Source of the DNA: Acinetobacter sp. Marseille-Q1618
Lineage (GTDB): Bacteria; Pseudomonadota; Gammaproteobacteria; Pseudomonadales; Moraxellaceae
Reading direction: 5' to 3'
Assembly (NCBI RefSeq): GCF_902809855.1
Contig: NZ_CADDWJ010000002.1
Coordinates: 1,054,001-1,118,000, forward strand
Length of the DNA: 64,000 bases
Below the pieces are notes generated by a model. It searched no databases. It was given only the letters and a program-made list of their open reading frames with translations, and was not told the origin of the DNA. Positions 11,364 to 19,765 of the stretch are shown in pieces. The translations under genes and the position numbers were made by a program. How positions within the stretch are numbered: the first letter of the stretch is position 1; every line of letters begins with the position of its first letter.

Positions 11364-11720
11364 ATGAAAAAAGTAATGACAGTATTGGCAGTAGCATCAC
11401 TTTCAACCTTGATGTTGGCAGGCTGTGAAAACATGTCAAGTAATGATAAACGTGTTGCTTCGGCTGCATTAGGTGGTGCAATCGGTGGTGGTGTGGGGAA
11501 CAATGTCGGTGGTGGTACAGGTGCTGCAATTGGTGGTGGTGCAGGTGCAGCAGTTGGGAGTAAAACATCGAATGGTTCAAACCGTAATGCAACCTACAGT
11601 GGTGTAGGTGGTGCGATTGGTTCTGCGATTGGTAAAGGTGTATTCGGTGGCAATACAGGTGCTGCAATCGGTGGTGCAATCGGCGGTGGTGCTGGTGCAG
11701 CGATTGAGCAAAAACGCTAA
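11364..11720 (+). CDS. Glycine-zipper outer-membrane lipoprotein
   Basis: The 118-residue product begins MKKVMTVLAVASLSTLMLAGC, a lipoprotein signal with lipobox LAGC, so Cys21 should be lipidated after signal peptidase II cleavage. The mature part is almost entirely Gly/Ala small-residue repeats of the form GGAIGGGxG and GAAIGG, in two blocks separated by an SKTSNGSNRN linker. This is the glycine-zipper pattern of Rcp25/SlyB-like proteins thought to pack in membranes. I chose the ATG at 11364 because GGAGAAAG precedes it; an in-frame ATG at 11352 would include that site. The exact role is unknown. Confidence 0.8.
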   Translation: MKKVMTVLAVASLSTLMLAGCENMSSNDKRVASAALGGAIGGGVGNNVGGGTGAAIGGGAGAAVGSKTSNGSNRNATYSGVGGAIGSAIGKGVFGGNTGAAIGGAIGGGAGAAIEQKR

Positions 11721-11746
11721 GATTTTTATTTTTAAAAATTAAATCG

Positions 11747-11775
11747 AAAAATAAGCGCAACATGCGCTTATTTTT
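11747..11775. terminator. Bidirectional terminator between the lipoprotein gene and hisIE
   Basis: AAAAATAAGCGC (11747-11758) pairs perfectly with GCGCTTATTTTT (11764-11775) across AACAT. It carries T-runs on either strand, so it can serve both convergent genes. Confidence 0.88.
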
Positions 11776-11787
11776 ATTGGGAAATAT

Positions 11788-12579
11788 TTAGTGCTGACGG
11801 TTGGCTTTTTCGACCAAGCCAGATAAACCTTGACGGCGTGCAAGCTCGTTGAGTACCAATTGTGGATCGAGATCGAAATAACCCAGCATCACAATCGTAT
11901 GAAACCAAAGATCTGCCACTTCATAAATTAAATCATTTTTATTGTCTTCGTTGGCTTCAGATTTAAAATCTTTTGCAGCAATGATTGTTTCAATACATTC
12001 TTCGCCGATTTTCTCTAAAACTTTATTTAAACCTTTATGGTAGAGCTTTGCTACATAAGACGATTCAGGATTGGCAGCTTTACGTTCAGCCATCATTTTG
12101 CCTAAGTAATCTAAGACTTCAACTTGTTCAGACTGGGCATCTGAGGCATTCATGGCAATCGTATGTGGATTTGTTGATTGATCGGCTTTATCAGCATAAA
12201 TCGCATTTGGGTCTTTGAGTTGGGCATCGACAATTTCCCAACCGTTTGGCGTAAGTTTACGATAGAAGCATGACTCACGTCCTGTATGACAAGCAATACC
12301 ACCTTCTTGTTCAATTTGTAACACGATCACATCGGCATCGCAGTCTAAACGGATTTCATAAACGGTTTGAAAATGTCCTGATTCTTCGCCTTTAAACCAC
12401 AGTTTATTGCGTGAACGTGAGAAGTAAACACCCCGCATTTTCTCTGCGGTGAGTTGCAGAGCTTCGCGGTTCATCCATGCCACCATCAAAATACGTCCTG
12501 TTTGATGATGCTGTGCAATAGCAGGAATCAGTCCTTGTTCGTTAAATTTTACTTCATCGAGCCATTGCAAGTTATTCAT
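11788..12579 (-). CDS. hisIE: Bifunctional phosphoribosyl-AMP cyclohydrolase / phosphoribosyl-ATP diphosphatase
   Basis: This enzyme catalyses steps two and three of histidine synthesis: PR-ATP to PR-AMP, then ring opening to ProFAR. The cyclohydrolase domain (about residues 1-125) shows [16 protein letters not shown], the metal-binding DCDAD and CHTGRESCF. The pyrophosphohydrolase domain (about 165-263) shows KIGEECIE and EVADLWFH, which bind Mg. Other his genes are not nearby, so histidine genes are dispersed. The 263 residues are somewhat longer than the E. coli enzyme (203) because the linker between domains is long. Confidence 0.95.
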   Translation of the reverse strand: MNNLQWLDEVKFNEQGLIPAIAQHHQTGRILMVAWMNREALQLTAEKMRGVYFSRSRNKLWFKGEESGHFQTVYEIRLDCDADVIVLQIEQEGGIACHTGRESCFYRKLTPNGWEIVDAQLKDPNAIYADKADQSTNPHTIAMNASDAQSEQVEVLDYLGKMMAERKAANPESSYVAKLYHKGLNKVLEKIGEECIETIIAAKDFKSEANEDNKNDLIYEVADLWFHTIVMLGYFDLDPQLVLNELARRQGLSGLVEKANRQH

Positions 12580-12607
12580 AGAATTTCACCAGATAATTAA
12601 TTTAATT

Positions 12608-12634
12608 GACCTCTACGTAGGAAACGTAGAGGTC
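12608..12634. repeat. 11-bp inverted repeat upstream of hisIE
   Basis: GACCTCTACGT (12608-12618) and ACGTAGAGGTC (12624-12634) pair perfectly around AGGAA. It sits about 30 bases before the hisIE start on the minus strand, in its untranslated leader. No T-run follows on the minus strand, so it is not an obvious terminator for the upstream gene; it may be an operator or RNA hairpin. Confidence 0.6.
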
Positions 12635-12712
12635 TATAGTTTACGTGATTTGGAGTGATTTGCGAAAAATCTTGAAAATTATTTAATCGAATTATAATCT
12701 GAATTGTTTATT

Positions 12713-13276
12713 TTATTTCTCTTGGTTATCGTAATATTTATCTTGAGCTTGTTGTAGTAAATCCTTTTTGATAGTTTCGTATGTTTCGAGTGAGTCAAAA
12801 TTTTCTTTATAGAAAGAATAGAAATCATTGAGTATTTGATTATTTTTATCAAAGTACTTTGTCGTGAAGGTTGCATCATCATTAACATAATAATAAAGAA
12901 GTTCATCATTTTGATTGTAATATAGGCTTTTTGAAAAAGGTTTTTCTTTAGAAGCAGGCTCATAGATCATCCAACTTATTTTTTTAAACTCACCATTTAC
13001 GAGTTTGTAATCTGTAAAACCTAATCTTTTATCTGATCTTTCACTTTCGCCTGCTTGATATAAATTTCGATAAGCAATAATTTTATAATCAGTTGTAAGA
13101 AACAAAACCTGACGAGAAATTTTATTTTTATCATCAAATTCAACCATTTCTTCAATGATTGGTTGATTTGATGGATTATAAAAAGACTCTCGTATTATCC
13201 AGCCTTTAGTGTTTCTAAAATATACTGTTTTTAGAGGGTAATCATTAGTTCCTTCAACAATCGTCACTTCAATCAT
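12713..13276 (-). CDS. Uncharacterised protein, AT-rich orphan
   Basis: I do not recognise this 187-residue protein. It has no signal peptide or membrane segment and is rich in Tyr, Asp, Asn, Lys and Phe. The repeated pattern of short polar beta strands (YFRNTKGWIIRESFYNPSNQPII, ISRQVLFLTTDYKIIAYRNLY, KSLYYNQNDELLYYYVNDDATFTTKYFDKNNQIL) resembles YD-repeat or MORN-like beta meanders. The base composition is more AT-rich than the flanking core genes, suggesting acquisition. It lies downstream of the monooxygenase gene with a 66-base gap. Some orphan immunity proteins look like this, but nothing here proves it. Confidence 0.6.
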   Translation of the reverse strand: MIEVTIVEGTNDYPLKTVYFRNTKGWIIRESFYNPSNQPIIEEMVEFDDKNKISRQVLFLTTDYKIIAYRNLYQAGESERSDKRLGFTDYKLVNGEFKKISWMIYEPASKEKPFSKSLYYNQNDELLYYYVNDDATFTTKYFDKNNQILNDFYSFYKENFDSLETYETIKKDLLQQAQDKYYDNQEK

Positions 13277-13342
13277 AATAATTAAAACTCATAATTTGGT
13301 AGCAAAGCTTTCTTTTTATTTAGTACGATGTTACGTACTAAG

Positions 13343-14632
13343 TTATGATAAGGACAATTTATTATATTTAGCAATATCCTTATACTTCATCTGACTCAAC
13401 ATTCCAGATTTTAAACCTGAAACAGTAATTGCCATTTCCTTACGAAAATAGGGGATACGATACATCCACGCAAATGTGAGATCACGCAATCCACCTGCCC
13501 ACCACAAATCAGACTGGTAAAGTGGTGTCAGTAGACGACTTAAAAACTGATAAAATGCCGTCGAATTTTGCCGATGTTGGTGATAAGTTTTCCAAAGCTG
13601 TGGATAATCCAAAATTTCATTTTGTCTTGCATTTTGTATGGCTTGTCCAAGTGCCCATGCATCTAAAAGTGCCATATTTGCACCTTGTCCAAGTTGAGGA
13701 CTCATGGCATGTGCTGCATCGCCAATCACACCGATACGACCTTCACCAAATTTGGACATCACCACATCACGATAGTTAGCTGATAACCACTGTTGCTTTT
13801 CTTCAGGGTTGGCAATCACGTGTTCCAACCAATCCGCAGCAGGCTTCCAACGTTGAGCCACTTCTTTAAGCCAAGCTGAACGCGCTTGATTATTTTGTAA
13901 AAGATTCTCCAATTGATTTGTGGGTAAACTCCAAAAAACACTGGAAAGTCGTTGATTGGGTTGAGTTGGAATAGCACCTGTCGGAAGTATTCCCATCATG
14001 ATTTTAGAACGATCATAAAACTGATGTAGAATTTGGGTGTCAAAGTCTAAACACTCAGGAACAATCGTCCATTTTGCACCCCAAGGATAAGCTTGATCAA
14101 TCTTGACCCAAGGTTTAGGTCTGAGTTCACTTCTTGCACCGTTGGCAATGATGACACAATCAAAAACCTGATCAAATACTTCACTATTTACTGCGCCATA
14201 AACACGGACTTCATGCGTGGATTCTTCAAGTCTTTGAATCTCGGTATTCATTTGCCAAGTAATCAATTCGGTATATTCACGGCATTTATTTGCAAGAACA
14301 TGGCATAGCGTAGCCGGATGAATTCCTAGACCATAAAAATCAGGATGTGCCTGTGCATAATGGCTATTGACCAATTTAAAACCATTCACAAGTTGTCCTT
14401 CTAAACTTGTTACGATCGCTCCAAGTTTTAAAGCATCCTTTAATACATCTAAATGTTCAAATACAGCTAAACCAGATGGTTGCAGAAGTAAGCCTGCACC
14501 TACAGGTTCGAGTTTTTCGGCTTTTTCAAATAAAGTAACCTGAATATTTTGTCGGGCAAGTAGGATTGCAGTTGCAAGCCCTGCTGTACCTGCCCCGATG
14601 ATGGCGAAATGAAACGAGTCTTTAGCATTCAT
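13343..14632 (-). CDS. FAD-dependent aromatic-type monooxygenase
   Basis: This is a 429-residue group A flavoprotein monooxygenase (UbiH/salicylate-hydroxylase fold), predicted to hydroxylate a small, probably aromatic, substrate using NAD(P)H and O2. The N-terminal Rossmann motif GAGTAGLATAILLARQ (about residues 13-28) binds the FAD adenosine. DCVIIANGARS (about 160) matches the DG motif with Asn in place of Asp-Gly. GDAAHAMSPQLGQGANMAL (about 305-323) binds the FAD ribityl. No ring-cleavage or transport genes are adjacent, so the substrate is unknown. It starts 11 bases after the SMI1/KNR4-type gene, suggesting co-transcription. Confidence 0.82.
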   Translation of the reverse strand: MNAKDSFHFAIIGAGTAGLATAILLARQNIQVTLFEKAEKLEPVGAGLLLQPSGLAVFEHLDVLKDALKLGAIVTSLEGQLVNGFKLVNSHYAQAHPDFYGLGIHPATLCHVLANKCREYTELITWQMNTEIQRLEESTHEVRVYGAVNSEVFDQVFDCVIIANGARSELRPKPWVKIDQAYPWGAKWTIVPECLDFDTQILHQFYDRSKIMMGILPTGAIPTQPNQRLSSVFWSLPTNQLENLLQNNQARSAWLKEVAQRWKPAADWLEHVIANPEEKQQWLSANYRDVVMSKFGEGRIGVIGDAAHAMSPQLGQGANMALLDAWALGQAIQNARQNEILDYPQLWKTYHQHRQNSTAFYQFLSRLLTPLYQSDLWWAGGLRDLTFAWMYRIPYFRKEMAITVSGLKSGMLSQMKYKDIAKYNKLSLS

Positions 14633-14643
14633 AGAGGAGGAAA

Positions 14644-15702
14644 TTAGCCATTTTCTAAAATAAATTGGTAATGTTCACTTGGTGATTCTTTCAGTTGTTT
14701 TATGGTCATTTGAATCAATTCTTCTAAAGAGTTTGCAATGACATTTCTTGCCCATGATTCATTTTGTAATTCAATAATTTGACCAAAATTACCATTTTCA
14801 TTCGGATCTAAATCTATTAATAAATAGTCACCATTACGACCTTCGGCAAAAGGAATCCAAAGTGTATTGGTATAATCATTTATTTTTGTGCGAGGGTCAT
14901 AATTGAGATAATCAGAGGTATCAAGGTCTTCTTCTGTATTGAGTTCGATATTATTTTGCCAATGCTTATAAATATCTTGAAAAGATAGTAAATCGTAATT
15001 CCAATTATTTACATGGAATTGAAATGCTGAAGTAACTGCATCCCAATATACATTATGTACTTTATAAAAGTTAATGAGTATGTCAGGCATTTCCATATCG
15101 TGAATAGATTGCAGATCAATAATGTCTTGGCTTTGAATGCCGTGTTTCAAATTGAAGTAACGGTTATGTTTGGGAACAACTTGTTCAATAGCATCTATCC
15201 ATTCTTTCCATAGATTTTCAAGATGTCTAAATTGAGTATCTAATATCAATGCTTCAGCAGTAGGTGGTGCTTCATAATGTGAAAAACTTATTCCATTTAA
15301 TTGATGTTGCTTAAGATCTCCATAAAACCATGCAGAAATATTATGTGCAACTAAAGCTTTGTGAGTATCACCTTCATATATTGGAACACGTAACTCAGGA
15401 TGTGCGAAAAAATAAGAAATAGCGTCTTTATCTTTGAAATAAAATTGTCCCTTAAATAGTGACTTAGGGCATTTCTCATACTTCTGTAGTTCAAATGAAA
15501 TTTCAATCGTATCAATCAGATTATTTAGTTTGGCATAAGCTGTAACTCCTAACTCATCCCAAACTAAAATAGTATTCGATGCACTTTGTATAATTCGGGG
15601 CGATGCGTTAAGCACTAAGATTAATTTTTCAATAGTAATAGGAAATATAATTTCTTCTTGATTTATTAAAAAGTTATTTTCATTTAAATGTATTGTGAGC
15701 AT
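14644..15702 (-). CDS. SMI1/KNR4-family protein with an extra N-terminal domain
   Basis: The C-terminal half (about residues 170-345) has the SMI1/KNR4 pattern: LQSIHDMEMPDILINFYKVHNV near the start, then NTLWIPFAEGRNGDYLLIDLDPNENGNFGQIIEL and a closing amphipathic helix. This superfamily contains many immunity proteins of polymorphic toxin systems and cell-wall-related regulators. The N-terminal 160 residues, which include a WDELGVTAYAKLNN stretch, form a separate domain I cannot name confidently. No toxin gene is adjacent. Composition is AT-rich. The start is uncertain: no good ribosome-binding site precedes the ATG at 15702. Confidence 0.72.
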   Translation of the reverse strand: MLTIHLNENNFLINQEEIIFPITIEKLILVLNASPRIIQSASNTILVWDELGVTAYAKLNNLIDTIEISFELQKYEKCPKSLFKGQFYFKDKDAISYFFAHPELRVPIYEGDTHKALVAHNISAWFYGDLKQHQLNGISFSHYEAPPTAEALILDTQFRHLENLWKEWIDAIEQVVPKHNRYFNLKHGIQSQDIIDLQSIHDMEMPDILINFYKVHNVYWDAVTSAFQFHVNNWNYDLLSFQDIYKHWQNNIELNTEEDLDTSDYLNYDPRTKINDYTNTLWIPFAEGRNGDYLLIDLDPNENGNFGQIIELQNESWARNVIANSLEELIQMTIKQLKESPSEHYQFILENG

Positions 15703-15770
15703 GGCGAGGTGGGAATCTCAATTTTTCTTTTTTCAGATTAATCAAGATTTCAGTAATAAGCAATTCGTAT

Positions 15771-16865
15771 TTATAAATCGACCATTACCTCTGCAAAATT
15801 CTGTTTTTCCACCAACTCTAAAAACTCATCACCTAAACGCTGACTTTCTGCTACAGACTGCCGCCATAATCTCTTACGCTCATTATTCGAAAGACCTTTT
15901 AAAACAAAATCTTTACGATCAGGAAGACGACCTAAAGGCAATGATTCCAAATAACTTTGTGAAGGTGAGAGTAGTAAAGTACGCGCTTGATTGATCGGAT
16001 TGGCTTTGCGGGATTTGAACATTTTGTCGAACCAACCCGGTGTGATACTGTTAGTAAAATGTGGATATAAAACAATGCCTTTACTGCCAAATGGCAGGTC
16101 AATATGGTAGTCAATCAGTCCACCATCACGGTATGCACCTTGTGGCGCATCTATAATATTTTTTACCGCAGGAACAACACCGGGAATCGAGCCCGATGCC
16201 ATAAGCCAATCTGCGACATTATCGCTATTAAAGTGAATATAATGGGTTTTAAAGGCATCATCCTGAATTTTAAATTGTGGAAAATCTGAAGGTTGACAGA
16301 TTACCCGCTGCATAAATTTATTTAAATGATCACGTGAAATGGCGTTACTGCCAATAATACCCAAAAGGGAACTATATAATGCAAGCTTTTGATCACTTTG
16401 GAAAATATGTTCTGCTTTCGCAGCAAGAATAGTCAAATGATAATCAGGATGAGTGACCAGTTTCTGCGTTTGCTGGTCTAAGATGCCGTAGAGCATTTCT
16501 CGTGATATTTTTTCGATATCTGCGATTTTCATGCCTTTTTTAAAGGGTAAGTCGATATACAATTCTGCAAGCTTTTCAGGACCAAGTTTTTCACCTTGCG
16601 TAATGATTCCAGCAAAACGCCATGCGCCAACAGATGATCCGATTAAAAAACGGCGTTGTTGAGCACGTTGTAGTAAATCTCCGAAGATCGCTTGGTCTAA
16701 ACCCATGAGCCCAATGCCTTTGGGACCACCTGCTGCACCAGGGATCATATCAACTTGCTGTGCTTGTAAGCCTTCTTTTTCGATCAGTTGTTTGGCGAGT
16801 GTGCCTGCCTGAATGGTTAATGCAGCAGGGCGTTTTTTTAGAATTTGGGTCACGGTTTCACTCAC
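15771..16865 (-). CDS. Patatin-like phospholipase
   Basis: A 364-residue patatin-fold lipid acyl hydrolase. The oxyanion loop AAGGPKG (residues about 44-50), the nucleophile elbow GSSVGAW (about 77-83, Ser in GxSxG) and the DGGLID motif (about 247) giving the catalytic Asp are all present, so a Ser-Asp dyad enzyme is predicted. There is no signal peptide and no POTRA or beta-barrel domain, so it should be cytoplasmic or membrane-peripheral rather than autotransported. It is 68 bases upstream of the SMI1/KNR4-type gene on the same strand. Confidence 0.87.
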   Translation of the reverse strand: MSETVTQILKKRPAALTIQAGTLAKQLIEKEGLQAQQVDMIPGAAGGPKGIGLMGLDQAIFGDLLQRAQQRRFLIGSSVGAWRFAGIITQGEKLGPEKLAELYIDLPFKKGMKIADIEKISREMLYGILDQQTQKLVTHPDYHLTILAAKAEHIFQSDQKLALYSSLLGIIGSNAISRDHLNKFMQRVICQPSDFPQFKIQDDAFKTHYIHFNSDNVADWLMASGSIPGVVPAVKNIIDAPQGAYRDGGLIDYHIDLPFGSKGIVLYPHFTNSITPGWFDKMFKSRKANPINQARTLLLSPSQSYLESLPLGRLPDRKDFVLKGLSNNERKRLWRQSVAESQRLGDEFLELVEKQNFAEVMVDL

Positions 16866-16921
16866 TCAAACAGATGTCAGTATTTTAAGAGTGAGGCGTG
16901 GCAGGGCAATGGCGAGAGGTG

Positions 16922-17377
16922 TCAGTGGGTGACTTGGGAGTCATTGGATATTATTTTAGAGTTTTGAATATAGGTATCCATTAATTCTTTATTTTTCCTA
17001 TTAATGTCACGGTATATAAAATAGAAATATGTAACGGAAAGTATAGAGTAAGTATTGATATACCAACTATTAGTTAAAGAATACAAGGTTGCAAGAATGA
17101 GCCAAAAATCAAAAAGGCGAATAAGATTTTTTTGCGGTACAAATATTAATAGTAAAAATGGAATGAAGTTAAATAAAGTGGTTTGCCAGAAATAATTGCT
17201 ATCAAGTAATCTTCCTACTGAGGATTTAGGGTTAGCGAGGAAAAAATTAAAAAAATGATAATGCCCATCTAAATAATTGAGAATATTAAATAAGCTAGGA
17301 ATGATAAAAAATAGACTGAACCACACAGCGGTACTTTTCTTTTGTCTATAAGTAGCCCACAAAAAACTATATTTCAT
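16922..17377 (-). CDS. Small integral membrane protein, unknown function
   Basis: I do not recognise this 151-residue protein. It has about four hydrophobic segments (WFSLFFIIPSLFNIL, TTLFNFIPFLLLIFV, LFDFWLILATLYSL, TYSILSVTYFYFIY) and a charged C-terminal tail rich in Asn and Lys. It is very AT-rich and lies between the patatin gene and ubiB, on the same strand as both. No clear ribosome-binding site precedes the ATG. It appears to belong to the same accessory block as the three genes to its left. Confidence 0.6.
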   Translation of the reverse strand: MKYSFLWATYRQKKSTAVWFSLFFIIPSLFNILNYLDGHYHFFNFFLANPKSSVGRLLDSNYFWQTTLFNFIPFLLLIFVPQKNLIRLFDFWLILATLYSLTNSWYINTYSILSVTYFYFIYRDINRKNKELMDTYIQNSKIISNDSQVTH

Positions 17378-17455
17378 TGTTATTTTAAAAGTTATTTATT
17401 ATTTTTTGATCTTAACGTATTGAGCACCTTTTAAACAAGATGCTCAATCAAATAT

Positions 17456-19075
17456 TTACTTTGCAACTCGCCAAACCGCTAAAACACTTGCCAATACAAT
17501 CAATACAATTGAAATATACCACGGTGCAATAATCGCAATCGACAATAAAATCGCCATGATGCTGCCGAATATCCAACTGCGTTTTTGTTGATGTTCAACT
17601 TCCAAACGCATCATTTGTAATTCATGTAACTGTTTAGCATGCCAAGCAGATTGATTTTTTAGACCATTTAAACTGTCAATCATCAATGTTGGAAAATCCT
17701 GCGCGCCTAAAAGTAAATCCGGAATTTTTTGTCCCAATTCTTTTAAGTTCTTTTGAGGATTCATTTGCGCTTTAACCCATTCGGTTAGAATCGGTTTTGC
17801 AAGCTTCCAAATGTCCAATTCAGGATATAAATCTGTGCCTAGACCTTCGACATGCACTAAGGTTTTTAGCAATAACATCAATTGTGGTGGAATTTCCAAA
17901 TGGAAACGACGAGCAATATCCATGACCTGAATCAAAATCCCTGCAAAGTCCAATTCATGCATTGGTTTTGACACCATTGGACCTACAGTACGACGCATTT
18001 CACGAGCTAGAGTATCTTGATCCGTTCCCGGTGGAATCCAGCCAGCTTGATGCACGATTTGAATAAGCTGCATGAAATCACTGTTCATTACCGCCAGTAA
18101 CATGCGTGCAACGGTCATCTGATCGTGTTTCGATAACTCGCCCATGATGGCACAGTCAAGCGCAATATAACGTGGATGACTTGGATTGAGCGTTTCAACA
18201 AAGACATTGCCTGGATGCATATCCGCATGGAAAAAGTTGTCACGAAACACTTGGGTAAAGAAAATCGTTAGACCTTTTTCAGCAAGGTCTTGACGATTCA
18301 TTCCCAATTTTTCAAATGTTGCAATATCTGAAATCGGCACACCTGTAATGCGCTCAGCGACCATGACATCTTTGCTGTCCATATATACTTCTGGCACATA
18401 CATCATGCTTGAGCCAGTAAAGTAATGGCGCATACGTCGTGTATTATCTGCTTCGAGCGTTAAATCAAGTTCATTTAAGATCACTTGACGATAATCTTGA
18501 ATAATTTCAGATAAATGAAAAGCACGTGCAGCTTCAAGACGTTTTTCGAGGGTATGTCCGAGCCATTCTAAAATTTCAAAATCTTGTAAAATTTGACTGC
18601 GAATATCAGGTCGAGTCACTTTGACGACCACTTCACGTCCATCATGCAAAGCAGCAGTATGCACTTGGGCAATAGATGCAGCAGCCAAAGGTTGCTCATC
18701 AAAACGGACGAATAAGGTATTGATATTGGCTTTTAAAGATTCTTCAATACGGATTTTGGCAACATCGACGCTAAAAGGTTTTACTCGATCTTGTAATAAT
18801 ACCAATTGCTGTAAAATTTCAGGTGGAATCAAATCACGACGAGTCGAAAGCAACTGACCGAGTTTGATGGCCAATGGCCCCATTTCCTCTAAAGCTTCTT
18901 TTAGTTTTAGCGGATTTTTTTTCTCTTTGCTTGACCAGGCTGCAGGGTGCATGCGAATGATCGACAAAGCATGACGAGCTTTTTCAGGTAATTCTTCCGC
19001 AGGAACCAATGTATCGAGTCTATAGTGAGCTGCTATGCGCCACAGTTCGAGTAATCGGGAAATATGCGGAATCAT
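17456..19075 (-). CDS. ubiB: Ubiquinone biosynthesis kinase-like protein UbiB
   Basis: UbiB is an atypical ADCK-family kinase or ATPase needed for ubiquinone synthesis at the inner membrane. The 539 residues carry the family hallmarks: the KxGQ-type motif AIKLGQLLSTRRD (about residue 72), AAASIAQVH in place of the P-loop, VVVKVTRPD with the ATP-site Lys, HADMHPGNVFV (catalytic loop, about 285) and ALDCAIMGEL (DFG position). Two C-terminal hydrophobic segments (residues about 500-535) anchor it. It is the last gene of ubiE-ubiJ-ubiB, 12 bases after ubiJ. Confidence 0.96.
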   Translation of the reverse strand: MIPHISRLLELWRIAAHYRLDTLVPAEELPEKARHALSIIRMHPAAWSSKEKKNPLKLKEALEEMGPLAIKLGQLLSTRRDLIPPEILQQLVLLQDRVKPFSVDVAKIRIEESLKANINTLFVRFDEQPLAAASIAQVHTAALHDGREVVVKVTRPDIRSQILQDFEILEWLGHTLEKRLEAARAFHLSEIIQDYRQVILNELDLTLEADNTRRMRHYFTGSSMMYVPEVYMDSKDVMVAERITGVPISDIATFEKLGMNRQDLAEKGLTIFFTQVFRDNFFHADMHPGNVFVETLNPSHPRYIALDCAIMGELSKHDQMTVARMLLAVMNSDFMQLIQIVHQAGWIPPGTDQDTLAREMRRTVGPMVSKPMHELDFAGILIQVMDIARRFHLEIPPQLMLLLKTLVHVEGLGTDLYPELDIWKLAKPILTEWVKAQMNPQKNLKELGQKIPDLLLGAQDFPTLMIDSLNGLKNQSAWHAKQLHELQMMRLEVEHQQKRSWIFGSIMAILLSIAIIAPWYISIVLIVLASVLAVWRVAK

Positions 19076-19087
19076 AAATGCTCTTAC

Positions 19088-19750
19088 CTAATTTTGTTCT
19101 TGATTGAGTTGGCTTTGAAGCTGTTGAATTTTTGCTTCAAGTCGATCAATATTTTGGTTAAGTGTACGGGTATCTTGTTGTAGATCATCCATTTGCCAGC
19201 GAGGTGCAAATAAGCCTGTATCTTCTTTTAAAAAGTCTTCAGCAAAAAATAAATGACTTTGTAAAGAACGCTTTAAATGCTTTGGTGCAAGCTGGATTTT
19301 GGCGAGTTCATGAGCAAGTGTAGGGCCAATCCACGGACTTAAGTGTGCAGCTAAATCAGGCTCAGTCTGTTGGATAATACGTTGAATATCCTGCAATAAA
19401 TGATAATCACCTTGCAAAGGGATATTGCCCATATCATCTGAGATGAGTAATTTAACTAATTCAACCGCATTCTTTACGTGTAATGTCGCTGTGGCTTCAC
19501 TGATCGCATGCTGTTGATCAAAAGGACGCTGTTCAAAGATAGACGGAGTTGTACTTTGACCTGTTACGGTTGGCTCAAGCCGAACTTTATTTTCATCAAA
19601 AAATACATCAACGGAGAGTTGTGGTGAGTTGATCACAACGCGTAGTAATTTACCTTGCAACGCATTGAGTTGAATGCGAGTAATAGCATCCAAATCAATG
19701 AGGTGATGAATGAATCGTTCAACTGCGCCTAAGGCAAGAATCGACCACAT
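19088..19750 (-). CDS. ubiJ: Ubiquinone biosynthesis accessory factor UbiJ
   Basis: UbiJ is a lipid-binding scaffold that, with UbiK, holds hydrophobic intermediates for the cytoplasmic Ubi complex. The 220-residue protein has an N-terminal SCP2-type segment (ALGAVERFIHHLIDLD through VRLEPTVTG) and ends in a predicted coiled coil (TRTLNQNIDRLEAKIQQLQSQLNQ), matching UbiJ. Its place between ubiE and ubiB, with 15- and 12-base gaps, is the standard gammaproteobacterial order and makes the call firm despite low sequence conservation in this family. Confidence 0.9.
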   Translation of the reverse strand: MWSILALGAVERFIHHLIDLDAITRIQLNALQGKLLRVVINSPQLSVDVFFDENKVRLEPTVTGQSTTPSIFEQRPFDQQHAISEATATLHVKNAVELVKLLISDDMGNIPLQGDYHLLQDIQRIIQQTEPDLAAHLSPWIGPTLAHELAKIQLAPKHLKRSLQSHLFFAEDFLKEDTGLFAPRWQMDDLQQDTRTLNQNIDRLEAKIQQLQSQLNQEQN

Positions 19751-19765
19751 GGCTATTTGACCTTA

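Noticed and set aside
12640..17400. A complete toxin-immunity or phage-defence island
   Set aside because: Only an immunity-like fold and a lipase are present; there is no toxin C-terminal domain, secretion tag, integrase, nuclease or defence signature.
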